Shown in pieces: positions 27,204 through 36,613 of a stretch of DNA of 64,000 nt. Source of the stretch: Chryseolinea soli (GTDB taxonomy: Bacteria; Bacteroidota; Bacteroidia; Cytophagales; Cyclobacteriaceae); NCBI RefSeq assembly GCF_003589925.1, contig NZ_CP032382.1, positions 4,340,001 through 4,404,000 of the forward strand, in the 5' to 3' direction. The position numbers were made by a program, and so were the translations under genes. The notes below the pieces were generated by a model. It ran no database searches, was not told the origin of the DNA, and saw only the letters and a list, made by a program, of their open reading frames with translations. Every line of letters begins with the position of its first letter. Position 1 is the stretch's first letter.

Positions 27204-29927
27204 ATGCTTTTCAGCAAAGGCCTACGGCTCATGTGCGTTCTCGGATTCCTGGGTGCGGAAGCCATTTGTCAGACGAAAGTTATTGACAGCCTTGAACAAA
27301 AACTAAAAAACGCTCGCGATCGCGAGCGCGTTGACGTCCTCAATCAGCTTACGTATGAGTTCATATCCGTCAACACGGATAAGGTCATTCAATACGGCGA
27401 CGAAGCGCTTCGCCTTTCGCGGAAGATCGCCTACACAAAAGGAGAGGGCATTGCCTATACTTACCGGGGTGTGCACGAATATCTTTCCGGACAACTTCAG
27501 CAAGCCCACAAAGATCTGCATCACGGTCTCGCCTTGTCGGCGCAGGTGGGTGATAGAATAAACCAAGGATATACGTTGCTTCAATTGGGCAATTGCAGCC
27601 TCGAGGAAGTGGAGAACGATTCCGCTTTGCTTTTCCTTCAAGGGTCGTACGAATTTTTTAAAGACAGCACCCAGCCCGCATCGCTTTCCAAAGTCTATCG
27701 CAATATGAGCGCAGTATATGGCCAGCGCTATCAATACGAAAAACAAGCAGTGTATCTCGATCGCGCGATTGCCATCCGCCGGTTGCTGCCTGACAAAACC
27801 CTGCTCACGGACGCCTTGACCCTAAAGGCCACCAACAAATGGATGACGGGCGATGTGCCTGCAGCAGAAGCCTTGCTTGACGAAGCACTGACGGTTGCCG
27901 TCGAACACCCCGAAGACGAAGAAAATCTCCAGGACATACATCACTTAAAGTCGATGGTCCTTTTTCAACAGGGCCGGTTTGATGAAGCGGTGGTGCTGTT
28001 TGATTCGGCCCGCAATTATTTTTTGCGAACACTGTTGTACAGGAAGTACGTTACGATGCTCATCGACATTGGAGAAGTGTTCTCCGATCGGGGCGAGTAC
28101 GAATTGGCGCTTGATAATTTATATGTCGCCCTGGAGCTGAGCAAACTGAGAGGCTACGAAGTCGAAACCCATGTGATCCGTACACGGATCGGCTGGATAA
28201 ATTTTCGCCTCGGCGATCTAAAGCAGGCCTTTCGACTGGCAAACGAAGCGTTGAATTATACCACCAAGCGACAGCCGCAGGCAGACATTGCGAATGCGCT
28301 CAACCTTAGAGGCGTGGTCCTCACAGATCTCAACGAGTTCGCGCCCGCCAAGGTATCTCTGGATTCTGTGATCCAAATCTATAAACAGTTGGGCGACAAT
28401 CGCGGGATCAGTGAAGGACTGATGAACCTTGGTTTTTTAGAAGAGAAGCAAAAGCGATATTCCCAAGCCCTTGCGTTTTACAAAGAGAGCATTCGACTCG
28501 CCGAGGCATCCAACTATGCCTATGGCCTGGCGTGGTCAAACTGGGGAATGGGTGACATTTATTTCAAGCAAGGCGACTACAAAACTGCCGCCCGGTATCT
28601 GGATCAATCGGAAGCCTATTGTCGTCTGATCCATGCCCATGAGATCCTGATCATCAACTACAATACCCGGAGGGATCTGTTGGCCGCTCAGAATCGCTTT
28701 AAAGAATCTTTAGGGTTTTCTGTTTTAGCCAGTCAGTTGAAAGATTCCATACACCGCACGGACCTCGCACGACGGTTTGTGACCCTGGAGAAAATGCAGG
28801 AAATCGAACAGCGCGACCGCGACATCAAGGCATTGCAAAATGACAAACAACTGGCGGAGAATAAAATAAACTTGCAGCAAGCCCAAATACGACAGCAATT
28901 TATTTTGTTGATCGGAGGCGTCATCAGCTTGGCCTTGTTGGGTGCCCTGGCCTTAGTGTACTATCGCTTTTATAAACGGATCAAAACGCTCCACGCCGCC
29001 ATCACCGACAAGAACAAACGCATCCAGACCCAAGCCGATAAACTACATGAAGTGAATGCCGAGCTAAAGCACTTGTATCACGAGGTTTCGGAGCAGAACG
29101 AAGAGATACAGGCGCAGGCGAGCAAACTCGCCGCCAGCAACAAGAGCATCAGCGATCTCAACCGCGGCCTGGAACAGATCGTGGCACAGAAAACATTGGA
29201 ACTTCGCACCACCAACGAAGAGTTGGCCAAGCACAACAATGAATTGCTCCAATTCTCCTATACGGTGTCGCACAACCTGCGTGGCCCGGTAGCGAGATTG
29301 CTGGGGCTTTCTGACATCGTGATCGCTGAACAGGATTTTGCCGAAGCCCAGAAATGGATTGCCCTGATCGGCAAGACGGCGGCGGACCTGGACTTGATCA
29401 TAAAAGACCTAAACAAGATCCTGGACCTGCGCAACGAACCCCATCAATACCGGGAAACGGTGGAGCTCGAAAAAGAATGGAAGCAGAGCATCAGTCTTTT
29501 ACAAGATAGCCTCAATGGTCACGAGGAGATCACGGCGAACTTCGAAGCGTTGCCGCAGATCGCGACGGTGCGGGCCATGGTGCAAAGTACTTTCTACAAC
29601 TTGTTGAGCAACGCCATGAAGTTCCGTTCACCCAATCGCGATCTGAAAGTGACCGCCACCAGCAGCTATGTCGATGGGAAAGCCCGGCTGGAGGTACGCG
29701 ACAACGGCATGGGATTCGACACTGGGGTGCACAAGGAAAAACTTTTCAAACTCTACAAGCGCTTTCACAACCACGTGGAAGGTCGTGGCATTGGCCTCTA
29801 TTTGGTGAAATCACAGATCGAGATCCTGCATGGAACGATCGAGGTAGAATCGGTACCCGGCCAAGGTTCACGCTTTACGATCACGTTGCCGTTAGACGAG
29901 GAGCTGCCGCACGTTTTGCTCGATTAG
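27204..29927 (+). CDS. TPR-repeat sensor histidine kinase
   Basis: A 907-residue sensor: signal peptide (to about residue 22), periplasmic tetratricopeptide repeats (about 40-500), a transmembrane helix at about 566-585, a coiled coil (about 590-680) and a kinase core. The phospho-acceptor lies in TVSHNLRGPVARLLGL (His690). The HATPase has the N-box YNLLSNAMKFR, G1 DNGMGFD and G2 GRGIGLYLVKSQ. The layout is common in Cytophagales and probably responds to an envelope signal through TPR-bound partners. No response regulator gene is adjacent, so the partner is elsewhere. It converges with the acetyltransferase, leaving only 8 bases between stops. Confidence 0.9.
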   Translation: MLFSKGLRLMCVLGFLGAEAICQTKVIDSLEQKLKNARDRERVDVLNQLTYEFISVNTDKVIQYGDEALRLSRKIAYTKGEGIAYTYRGVHEYLSGQLQQAHKDLHHGLALSAQVGDRINQGYTLLQLGNCSLEEVENDSALLFLQGSYEFFKDSTQPASLSKVYRNMSAVYGQRYQYEKQAVYLDRAIAIRRLLPDKTLLTDALTLKATNKWMTGDVPAAEALLDEALTVAVEHPEDEENLQDIHHLKSMVLFQQGRFDEAVVLFDSARNYFLRTLLYRKYVTMLIDIGEVFSDRGEYELALDNLYVALELSKLRGYEVETHVIRTRIGWINFRLGDLKQAFRLANEALNYTTKRQPQADIANALNLRGVVLTDLNEFAPAKVSLDSVIQIYKQLGDNRGISEGLMNLGFLEEKQKRYSQALAFYKESIRLAEASNYAYGLAWSNWGMGDIYFKQGDYKTAARYLDQSEAYCRLIHAHEILIINYNTRRDLLAAQNRFKESLGFSVLASQLKDSIHRTDLARRFVTLEKMQEIEQRDRDIKALQNDKQLAENKINLQQAQIRQQFILLIGGVISLALLGALALVYYRFYKRIKTLHAAITDKNKRIQTQADKLHEVNAELKHLYHEVSEQNEEIQAQASKLAASNKSISDLNRGLEQIVAQKTLELRTTNEELAKHNNELLQFSYTVSHNLRGPVARLLGLSDIVIAEQDFAEAQKWIALIGKTAADLDLIIKDLNKILDLRNEPHQYRETVELEKEWKQSISLLQDSLNGHEEITANFEALPQIATVRAMVQSTFYNLLSNAMKFRSPNRDLKVTATSSYVDGKARLEVRDNGMGFDTGVHKEKLFKLYKRFHNHVEGRGIGLYLVKSQIEILHGTIEVESVPGQGSRFTITLPLDEELPHVLLD

Positions 29928-29935
29928 CATTTAAC

Positions 29936-30397
29936 TCAAAGCATCAACACCATTTTAACATCGGCTGTTTCGAAGGGGGAATCCTCCAAGGGAATGTGTT
30001 GAAAACCATAACGTTCATAAAGCCTTAGTGCAGGCTGGAGCTTGCTGCTGGAGAACAGCTCGATCTTTTCAGCCTTTAGCGCCTTTGCTTTTTCAATACA
30101 CGTTTCAATGAGCGGCTTGCTGAGCCCTTTGCCGCGGTGATGCACGCCCACCGCCATCTTGGCGAGTTCATAGACGCCGTGGTGTTCCTTCATCAAGGCT
30201 GCCGAACCGATCACCTCTTCACCCTCCATGGCGAGATAAATAAAACCTCCTTGCTCCAGGATGTATTTTTTGGGATCGTTCAACACATCGAGGTCGCGTT
30301 GTTCGGTGAGGTGGTGCAGATCGAGCCATTCCAGGTTCAAGGCTTTGAACTGGGGCTGGTAACGATCTTCATAGGGAATGATGGTCACGGGCTTCAT
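29936..30397 (-). CDS. GNAT-family N-acetyltransferase
   Basis: The start is placed at the ATG at 30397 (153 residues), where VTIIPYEDRYQPQF aligns with the beginning of the acetyltransferase half of the MarR-GNAT fusion at 19787; the upstream extension has no match. GNAT landmarks: YELAKMAVGVHHRGKGLSKPL (acetyl-CoA loop) and PALRLYERYGF near the end. The substrate is unknown. Similarity to the fusion protein runs over the whole length, so they share a recent ancestor. Confidence 0.85.
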   Translation of the reverse strand: MKPVTIIPYEDRYQPQFKALNLEWLDLHHLTEQRDLDVLNDPKKYILEQGGFIYLAMEGEEVIGSAALMKEHHGVYELAKMAVGVHHRGKGLSKPLIETCIEKAKALKAEKIELFSSSKLQPALRLYERYGFQHIPLEDSPFETADVKMVLML

Positions 30398-30650
30398 TGG
30401 CGTAAGGGGTCGACATCGTGCTGACGATTTCAAAGACCGGGCGACATGTTAAATATAGTAAACTTCCTTGCTGGCCGGCAAAGAGAGTTAAACGGAAGGG
30501 GTTCCATTTTGTTTGATCCCGGACGCGAAACGCTCGGAAGATGATTGTGAAAGAATTGGCTAACTTGCATCGGGTAGGAAGTCCTTTGGTCTGGGTTGGA
30601 ACGTGACACCGGGACGATGGGCGAGCCTGTATCATTTTAACATATACATT

Positions 30651-30926
30651 ATGTACTCCAGCTGTTGGGAAGTTATAAAAGACGATTCGAAAAGAACATT
30701 TGAAGTTTGTGGAAAAGCTGCCAACAATAACTTTTTCACCAACAGCATTCACGGCATGCAAAGAGCGGGAATGAACGTTAGCGGCATAACCCCTCCCGTG
30801 GGAGTTACGAACTCAAATAAAGAAGGCATAAAGGTGCCGGGCTACACAAAAGAAAAAGGGTTGCATGAAAGGCTTTTGAGTGAATACAGGGCCATACAGC
30901 GGCAATCCATGGATTTCGAAGATTGA
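30651..30926 (+). CDS. Small conserved-looking hypothetical protein
   Basis: The ATG at 30651 gives 91 residues (MYSSCWEVIKDDSKRTFEVC...). The composition is balanced, with no low-complexity or shadow pattern, and it contains NSIHGMQRAGMNVSG and GYTKEKGLHERLLSEY, which look like folded-protein segments. I recall similar small proteins in Bacteroidota but no named family. No signal peptide or membrane helix. It stands alone between the GNAT gene and a secreted repeat protein. Confidence 0.5.
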   Translation: MYSSCWEVIKDDSKRTFEVCGKAANNNFFTNSIHGMQRAGMNVSGITPPVGVTNSNKEGIKVPGYTKEKGLHERLLSEYRAIQRQSMDFED

Positions 30927-31119
30927 CGTTACCCTTGGCATTAGTCCGCGATTGCTAGGGAGGGCTATCCGAAACCAGTTTGTACATCAATGCACCGGTA
31001 TGGCTATCTAAAGAAATGGAAGAACCCTCAAAGCAGGCCAATATTCAAGGTCGAGGATTGCGGATTATACAAATGCAGGTCTTTTCTTACATAGCGGTCA
31101 GGGGTTTGGTTGCAATTCC

Positions 31120-31127
31120 TATTTTTG
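31120..31127 (+). promoter_or_regulatory. Candidate -7 element (TATTTTTG)
   Basis: TATTTTTG matches the Bacteroidota TAnnTTTG -7 consensus and ends 24 bases before the ATG at 31152. No clear -33 TTG was found at the right distance. Confidence 0.35.
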
Positions 31128-31151
31128 GAATGTCATATAAGTTGGCTTTCT

Positions 31152-34025
31152 ATGAAAAATCTAATCGGCACAGGACTCCTTGTGCTTACCGCCGTTGCTG
31201 GCTATTGTCAGGACCTCGTCATTACCAATGTCAGTGGATCAAAGACCTTTGACCGGTATATGCCCTTCACAGTTTCCGCTACCCTCACAAATCAAGGTAT
31301 CGTAGACATTGCCAAGGCGACATATATTTATGCATACCTCTCGACTGATGCTGTCATCGACGGGGCCGATGTTCAGATGGGCTCGTTTTATGTAACGTCG
31401 ATAAAGGCGGGGCAATCCCTGGTGCCTGCGTTCAGTGCATACTACGACGTGGTGTCGCCTCCCGGAACATATTATCTTATTTTGAAAGCCGATGCTCAGG
31501 ATGCTCAGGTTGAAACGGATGAGTCGAATAATATCTCGGTTGTTTCGGGCTATGTGGTCAACACCCCCAACATCGACTTCACGTTCCAGTCGTTTAGCTT
31601 GAACAAATCGTCAGCGGCTATCGATGATGTGGTGGTTCCAGTCTATACCGTGAAGAACGGAGGCACTACGCCTTTTGCCGGAAGCATTTACACTAGCTTT
31701 TATTTGAGCACCGACAATGTGTATGACGCCAGTGATGTAAAACTGAATGACTATTACAATAAATTCTCTTCCGGGCAAGCGACGAGTCAAACCTGGTATC
31801 AGTTGATGATGCCACACAAACCTACGGGGCAATATTACATTATTGGCATAACCGACCGGAACTATAATGATCAATCGGAGGTCGCCGAAACCAATGAAGG
31901 CAACAATACCGTTTCGGCGCCGCTGACCCTGGTGAACAACAATATTGATTTGGATTTGACAAGCGGAAATGCGCCCTCCGCAAGCTATATCGAGGCCGGT
32001 ATGAGCCAAATCCACGTAGATTTTAACTTAAAAAACAAAGGTACGACGGGCGTGTTGGGGTATTCCATCAATGCCTATCTTTCTCCCGACCCTGTGTTGG
32101 ATATCGGTGATTATCTCATCAATGTGCCCTGGCCCTTGACACACGACTCCTATTATGTTCCCGCCGGCGGTCAAATTTTCAATTCCCTCTCGGTCGATCT
32201 CAATAATTTGGTAGATCCCAGAGTGTGGGGTACGAATTATGTGATCATAAAAGTGAATGCAGACGGAGCCGTTGCAGAAACAAACACCGGTAATAATACG
32301 GCGACGTCGATGGGAACCATCACCATCAACCCACCGGTGGCGAATGTGGGGATTTCGAATGCAAACTTTTCAGGTGCCTACAATAACCTGGATAATCAGC
32401 TGGAAGTGGATGGTGCACTGATCAACCGCGGATCATTCTACAGTGGAGGCGTGACCAGCACCGTTTCCATCCGGAACGCTTCCAATGTCCAGGTCTATTC
32501 TACCATGAAATATGAATACGTTTACCTGTACCCCGGGATGACCAGTGCATTTCATTGGGAGTTGCCTTTAAGCAGCGCCCTGGCGCCAGGTCAATACACA
32601 CTGACGATTCAATCTGCGAACGACCCGAATCCTTACAGCATTCCCCTCACCATCCAGGAAGCGAAGTTCAACTTCTACGGAACGGTAAAAGGTGAGGATG
32701 GTGTGTTCCTCACCAAGGGAAATGTTTTTCTATACCGGAAGGAAAACAACACGATAAAATTCGTCGACCAAAAACAACTGGCAACCCCCGATAGCACCTT
32801 TAGCTTCCAGGTAGATACGCGCCAGTACACTTTGTATTTTATTCCCGACAAGACGGCGTTCCCCGGCTATGTTCCGACCATCCTGGGAAAAACCGTCATG
32901 TTGAACGACCAGTCTTTTTTGTCGCTGACAGAAGACAAGGGCGTGCGACTCGAGATCCTAAAAGTGAACCCGCTCCCTTCAGGTTCCAAGATCATCAGCG
33001 GTACCGTCAGTCAAACCGAAAATCCTGTCGGGCGAGGTTCGGTTGAAGGCTTGTCCGTCATTCTTTTGTCAACATCAGGCGATGTAGTGGGGCTGACCCA
33101 AACGGACGATACCGGTTTTTACCAGTTCACGAATCTGCCCGAAGGCCAGTATCAGGTGCTTATTTCTTTTCCACTGGATGAACCACAAATGGAAGAGCCC
33201 ATCACCGCCGACGTCACCCTTCGCAATGCACAAGTCGATATCTCTGTTTCGCCCGAGGGAACGCAAGGTCATGTCACTGAAATTCTTTTGAAACAGCACA
33301 TCACCTTTGGAAAGATGTCTGGAAAAAGATATGCGGATGGGCCTTTTGCCTTGGAGGCCAGCACCGATGCATCGCTGCCGCTTTCCTACACGAGCTCACG
33401 CCCCGACGTGGCAAAGATCGAAGCGGGCAAGGTGGTCATTGTCGGCGTGGGCACAACCACGATCACGGCGCTCCAACCGGGCGACGATATTTATCAGCCC
33501 GCCACTCCGGTAGAACAAACCCTCGTGATAGCCAAAGCCCTGCAACAGATCAGCTTCAGTGAAATCGGGTTGGTGGAAAGCGCGGAAGACATTTCGCTGG
33601 ATGCCGCAGCAAGTTCCACGTTGCCGGTTTCCTACGTATCGGAACATCCTGAGGTGGCCACGGTGGAAGGCCAGGTGTTGAAAATTCACGGATCGGGTGA
33701 AACGCTTATTTCAGCGCTTCAGCCGGGCAATGACAACTATGAACCCGCCGAGAACGTCTCCAGAAAATTAACGGTCCAGTTGATCACGGGTATAGAAGAT
33801 CCGTTGGCGAATGTGACAGTCCATCCGAATCCTACTGCAGATTTCCTGATCTTCTCATCGTCATCGCCGATCCAGCAAGTGGCCATCACCGACGTGACCG
33901 GCCGTTCGCAGGCATTGAAGGTTGCGGATCACGTAGCCGACCTGCGGAGATTTGAAGCCGGGGTGTATGTGGTGAAAGTGCAATACAGCAATGGGGTGAA
34001 GGTATTTAAAGTGATGAAGGAGTAA
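31152..34025 (+). CDS. Secreted CARDB/Ig-repeat protein with T9SS type A sorting domain
   Basis: The ATG at 31152 starts a signal peptide (ending AGYCQ); the product has 957 residues. Four CARDB-type Ig domains repeat in the first 420 residues, each with patterns such as YLSTD...VDGADV and ETDESNN or ETNTGNN. A further beta domain, a Cna-B-like carboxypeptidase-regulatory-type segment (GLTQTDDTGFYQFTNLPEGQY) and two ITFG/ISFSEIG-type Ig repeats follow. The last 80 residues (VHPNPTADFLIF...GVYVVKVQYSNGVKVFKVMKE) are a Por secretion-system type A sorting domain, so the protein is exported by T9SS and displayed on the surface. It is probably an adhesin or matrix protein. Confidence 0.88.
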   Translation: MKNLIGTGLLVLTAVAGYCQDLVITNVSGSKTFDRYMPFTVSATLTNQGIVDIAKATYIYAYLSTDAVIDGADVQMGSFYVTSIKAGQSLVPAFSAYYDVVSPPGTYYLILKADAQDAQVETDESNNISVVSGYVVNTPNIDFTFQSFSLNKSSAAIDDVVVPVYTVKNGGTTPFAGSIYTSFYLSTDNVYDASDVKLNDYYNKFSSGQATSQTWYQLMMPHKPTGQYYIIGITDRNYNDQSEVAETNEGNNTVSAPLTLVNNNIDLDLTSGNAPSASYIEAGMSQIHVDFNLKNKGTTGVLGYSINAYLSPDPVLDIGDYLINVPWPLTHDSYYVPAGGQIFNSLSVDLNNLVDPRVWGTNYVIIKVNADGAVAETNTGNNTATSMGTITINPPVANVGISNANFSGAYNNLDNQLEVDGALINRGSFYSGGVTSTVSIRNASNVQVYSTMKYEYVYLYPGMTSAFHWELPLSSALAPGQYTLTIQSANDPNPYSIPLTIQEAKFNFYGTVKGEDGVFLTKGNVFLYRKENNTIKFVDQKQLATPDSTFSFQVDTRQYTLYFIPDKTAFPGYVPTILGKTVMLNDQSFLSLTEDKGVRLEILKVNPLPSGSKIISGTVSQTENPVGRGSVEGLSVILLSTSGDVVGLTQTDDTGFYQFTNLPEGQYQVLISFPLDEPQMEEPITADVTLRNAQVDISVSPEGTQGHVTEILLKQHITFGKMSGKRYADGPFALEASTDASLPLSYTSSRPDVAKIEAGKVVIVGVGTTTITALQPGDDIYQPATPVEQTLVIAKALQQISFSEIGLVESAEDISLDAAASSTLPVSYVSEHPEVATVEGQVLKIHGSGETLISALQPGNDNYEPAENVSRKLTVQLITGIEDPLANVTVHPNPTADFLIFSSSSPIQQVAITDVTGRSQALKVADHVADLRRFEAGVYVVKVQYSNGVKVFKVMKE

Positions 34026-34119
34026 CCCGGAGCGTGAATCAATAACTGGGCAATACTGCTGGTCTACCCGCGGTAGAGGCGTTCAAGGGAAATGTCGATC
34101 TTGTTTTTTATCTTTAGAT

Positions 34120-34278
34120 ATGAAGAAGAAAGAGTGTCCCTCATGTGCCATGAAGATCGATGCGAAGAGCAAGGTCTGCGAAGTATGCAACTATGAGTTC
34201 CCGGGCCAGAACAAGGGATTAAAATGGGCGGCCATTCTCCTGGCCGTGTTTCTGCTGCTGCTCTATTTGTGGTGGTAA
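34120..34278 (+). CDS. Mini zinc-ribbon membrane protein (52 aa)
   Basis: A 52-residue frame, too short for usual gene-length cut-offs but convincing. It starts MKKKECPSCAMKI with two Cys pairs (CPSC at 6-9, CEVC at 20-23) forming a zinc ribbon, a short YEFPGQNKG linker, and one transmembrane helix (about 36-52, ending LLYLWW). Small zinc-ribbon-plus-helix proteins are known in Bacteroidota, and their role is unknown. It lies 94 bases after the secreted repeat protein and converges on the DUF1223 gene. Confidence 0.75.
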   Translation: MKKKECPSCAMKIDAKSKVCEVCNYEFPGQNKGLKWAAILLAVFLLLLYLWW

Positions 34279-34310
34279 GCGCTCAGATCGATAGAAGCTA
34301 TTCGAGCTAC

Positions 34311-35054
34311 CTAGGACGCCTTCAGCTTAATTTCTGCGGCGCTTATGATCCTTAGATTCTTTGCGTTTTGAAGATACAGAATGATGCTGCCCTTGTTTTC
34401 GCCGAGGCCGCGCGGCCACACCAGGGTGATCTCATCCTTTTCTTTTGCTTCGTGTTGTTTCATGGAGCGCACCACATGGTAGTGCTTCAACACCTTGTCT
34501 TTATTTTCACCCCGTAACACCGCGTGTTCGACATGCTCCTCGATGACGGCAACGTTCAGCACGCTGTTCTTTGGAAGTTTGCTGAGCGAATATTGTACGG
34601 TGACCACACTATCGCTTTTCGTCGCCAGGGCCTCGAGCGGGCGGGCCGGCACAGAATCAAGCGCCGCCAGCACGAAGTAGCGGAACGAGACGGGATCGGA
34701 CCCAACAAATTCATACTTGCCGTTCACGACTGCTTGTGGCGTATAGAGATTTGGCCGTTTCAGCGTTTTTTGGTAGACCTTTTGCCGGTCGGTATAGGCT
34801 TCTTCGCTATACGGATCTTTCCAACCGAGATGATTCCAATACGTGACGTGATAGGCAAGGCTGATCACGTGTTTCCCTTCCTTTTGCAGGATGACCGACA
34901 TCTCGTCCAGCAACTCATCCGCCGCCGGACAGCTCGAACACCCCTCGGCCGTGAACAATTCCACCACGGCCACCGGCTCGGAGACAAATACCGTCTTTGG
35001 CGCGAAACAGAAATTTATCGCGGCAAGAAAAAGAACAACGACCCCATATTTCAT
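34311..35054 (-). CDS. DUF1223 thioredoxin-fold protein
   Basis: The start is set at the ATG at 35054 (247 residues) rather than the TTG two codons earlier. An N-terminal hydrophobic signal (about 1-18) indicates export. The DUF1223 core is plain: VVELFTAEGCSSCPAADELL with the CxxC pair at C39/C42, then SLAYHVTYWNHLGWKDPYS and LYTPQAVVNG. The thioredoxin-like fold suggests periplasmic redox activity, but the family's function has not been settled. Confidence 0.88.
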   Translation of the reverse strand: MKYGVVVLFLAAINFCFAPKTVFVSEPVAVVELFTAEGCSSCPAADELLDEMSVILQKEGKHVISLAYHVTYWNHLGWKDPYSEEAYTDRQKVYQKTLKRPNLYTPQAVVNGKYEFVGSDPVSFRYFVLAALDSVPARPLEALATKSDSVVTVQYSLSKLPKNSVLNVAVIEEHVEHAVLRGENKDKVLKHYHVVRSMKQHEAKEKDEITLVWPRGLGENKGSIILYLQNAKNLRIISAAEIKLKAS

Positions 35055-35281
35055 AGACAATCAATTTTAGTCAGTACCATCACACAAGGCAACCGCGTAG
35101 GCTGGCCTTGTTATGGCGTCTAAGTTCGGAAATTGGATCGTGTGATAAAATCCCCCGGGAATTAACCCAGAGGGCAGGTATTCGGTCCGGGGCAAGCCCA
35201 AATCGTTGATTTTGGGTGAGCGCAATCACCCACCGCCCTTGTTGGTGTTCTTCACCAACAAGTTTCTGGCCATACACTTCA

Positions 35282-35680
35282 TCATCCCCTCCCCACAAAA
35301 AACGCATCCACCACATGTTGATCCTGCGGAAAATTATAAACCCGCTTGATCTTACCCTCCTCAATCTCCCACAACAAACAAGACATGTTGCGCAAGTTGT
35401 CGTCGCCGGGAAGGTTGCTCCAGTTCAAATGACAATCAATGACATACCGGTCATTGACTCCCATAACGATGGGCTGTGCCTGAAAAGCAAACGTGCTGAG
35501 TTGTTTGAAGTACGTCAACACCTCGCCGATCCCTTGCTTAACACCGCTGAAAGGATGACGGCCCGGGATGACCCACTGGATGTCGGGTGATAAAATTTGT
35601 CCGATCGCGTCCAGGTCGTTGGAGGCATAGGCACGGAAGAAATCGTGGATGAGTTGGAGGTTGGGATGAGATGATTCCAT
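35282..35680 (-). CDS. NTF2-like / SnoaL-type protein
   Basis: The ATG at 35680 gives 132 residues, the usual size of a SnoaL-like NTF2 fold; the frame extends upstream into non-coding sequence that overlaps the AraC gene. Landmarks are NLQLIHDFFRAYASNDLDAIGQILSPDIQW and HPFSGVKQGIGEVLTYFKQL. Members are small isomerases, dehydratases or ligand-binding proteins. It is divergent from the AraC-type regulator at 35778, which probably controls it. Confidence 0.82.
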   Translation of the reverse strand: MESSHPNLQLIHDFFRAYASNDLDAIGQILSPDIQWVIPGRHPFSGVKQGIGEVLTYFKQLSTFAFQAQPIVMGVNDRYVIDCHLNWSNLPGDDNLRNMSCLLWEIEEGKIKRVYNFPQDQHVVDAFFVGRG

Positions 35681-35777
35681 AAAAGATGTATGAGATGTAA
35701 AGCTTGAAAAATCAAAAGTAGCGCGCGCTGCATTTGCAGGCGTGTTGGAATGCGTCAAACTTTTGTTAATATCGGCC

Positions 35778-36587
35778 ATGACAAAACACCAGGTCACCTG
35801 TTCGCTCGTTACGGCCTCCAATACAAAACAGTCGTTTGTTTGGCACGACCATCTGGGCGCCTTTGAATCGGAATGGCACCAACATCCCAAAGGCCAGCTG
35901 ATGTATGCTGAGAAGGGGTGTATCCATGTCGACATTGAAGGAAGGAAGTTGCTGCTACCGGGTTGGTATTGTGCCTGGGTGCCGGCCGCAACACATCATA
36001 AAGTATGGTCTAATCATACCGATGTCTATATCCGCACGCTATATTTTGGAAATGAGCTGACTGCTCACAAAGTATTTGAAGAACCCTGCGTATTTCCAGC
36101 CTCACCCTTGTTGAAAGAAATGATTGCCTACACGGCGAAATGGCACAAGCTGCTGACGCACGATGATGAGGAGCACAATTTTCTCCGGGCCCTGCAAAGT
36201 ATTCTTCCCGCCGAGATGGCAAAGTCAGCACCGGTGTGCCTCCCCACCACGGCCGATGACAAGCTGGCGCCGGTGTTGGATCATATCCAGCAAAACCTGC
36301 ACGAACGGCTCGGGTTGGAAGACATGACCCGGCAGTTTGGCTACTCATCCCGAACGCTCACCCGTGCATTCCAACATCACCTGGGCATGCCGTTTTCGAC
36401 GTATACAAAAATTGCCCGCGCCATGAAGGCCATGGAATGCATCGAGCAGGGCGCCCGGAATGTGTCGGAGCTTGCGCATAGCGTGGGCTATGAAAGTGTG
36501 TCTACGTTTAGTAATAATTTTCTGGAGATCTGCGGAAAGCGGCCGTTGGAGTTCATCAGCATGCGGCGTGCGTTGCAGTCAAACTAA
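35778..36587 (+). CDS. AraC-family regulator with cupin sensor domain
   Basis: The ATG at 35778 gives 269 residues. The N-terminal half is an AraC-type cupin (WHQHPKGQLMYAEKGCIHVD, LLPGWYCAWVPAATHHKV). The C-terminal half has the double helix-turn-helix (LGLEDMTRQFGYSSRTLTRAFQHH and NVSELAHSVGYESVSTFSNNF). It binds a small ligand and acts on nearby promoters. The divergent NTF2-like gene, 97 bases away, is the probable target. Confidence 0.88.
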   Translation: MTKHQVTCSLVTASNTKQSFVWHDHLGAFESEWHQHPKGQLMYAEKGCIHVDIEGRKLLLPGWYCAWVPAATHHKVWSNHTDVYIRTLYFGNELTAHKVFEEPCVFPASPLLKEMIAYTAKWHKLLTHDDEEHNFLRALQSILPAEMAKSAPVCLPTTADDKLAPVLDHIQQNLHERLGLEDMTRQFGYSSRTLTRAFQHHLGMPFSTYTKIARAMKAMECIEQGARNVSELAHSVGYESVSTFSNNFLEICGKRPLEFISMRRALQSN

Positions 36588-36613
36588 CTTCGCTGTTCCG
36601 AAGGCCAGGGAAT

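Noticed and set aside
26995..27306. A 103-residue frame before the TPR kinase
   Set aside because: It overlaps the kinase start in another frame and has no recognisable feature.
34064..34076. CTACC-CGC-GGTAG hairpin after the CARDB protein as terminator
   Set aside because: The stem has only 5 bp and no T-run follows, so it is too weak to call.
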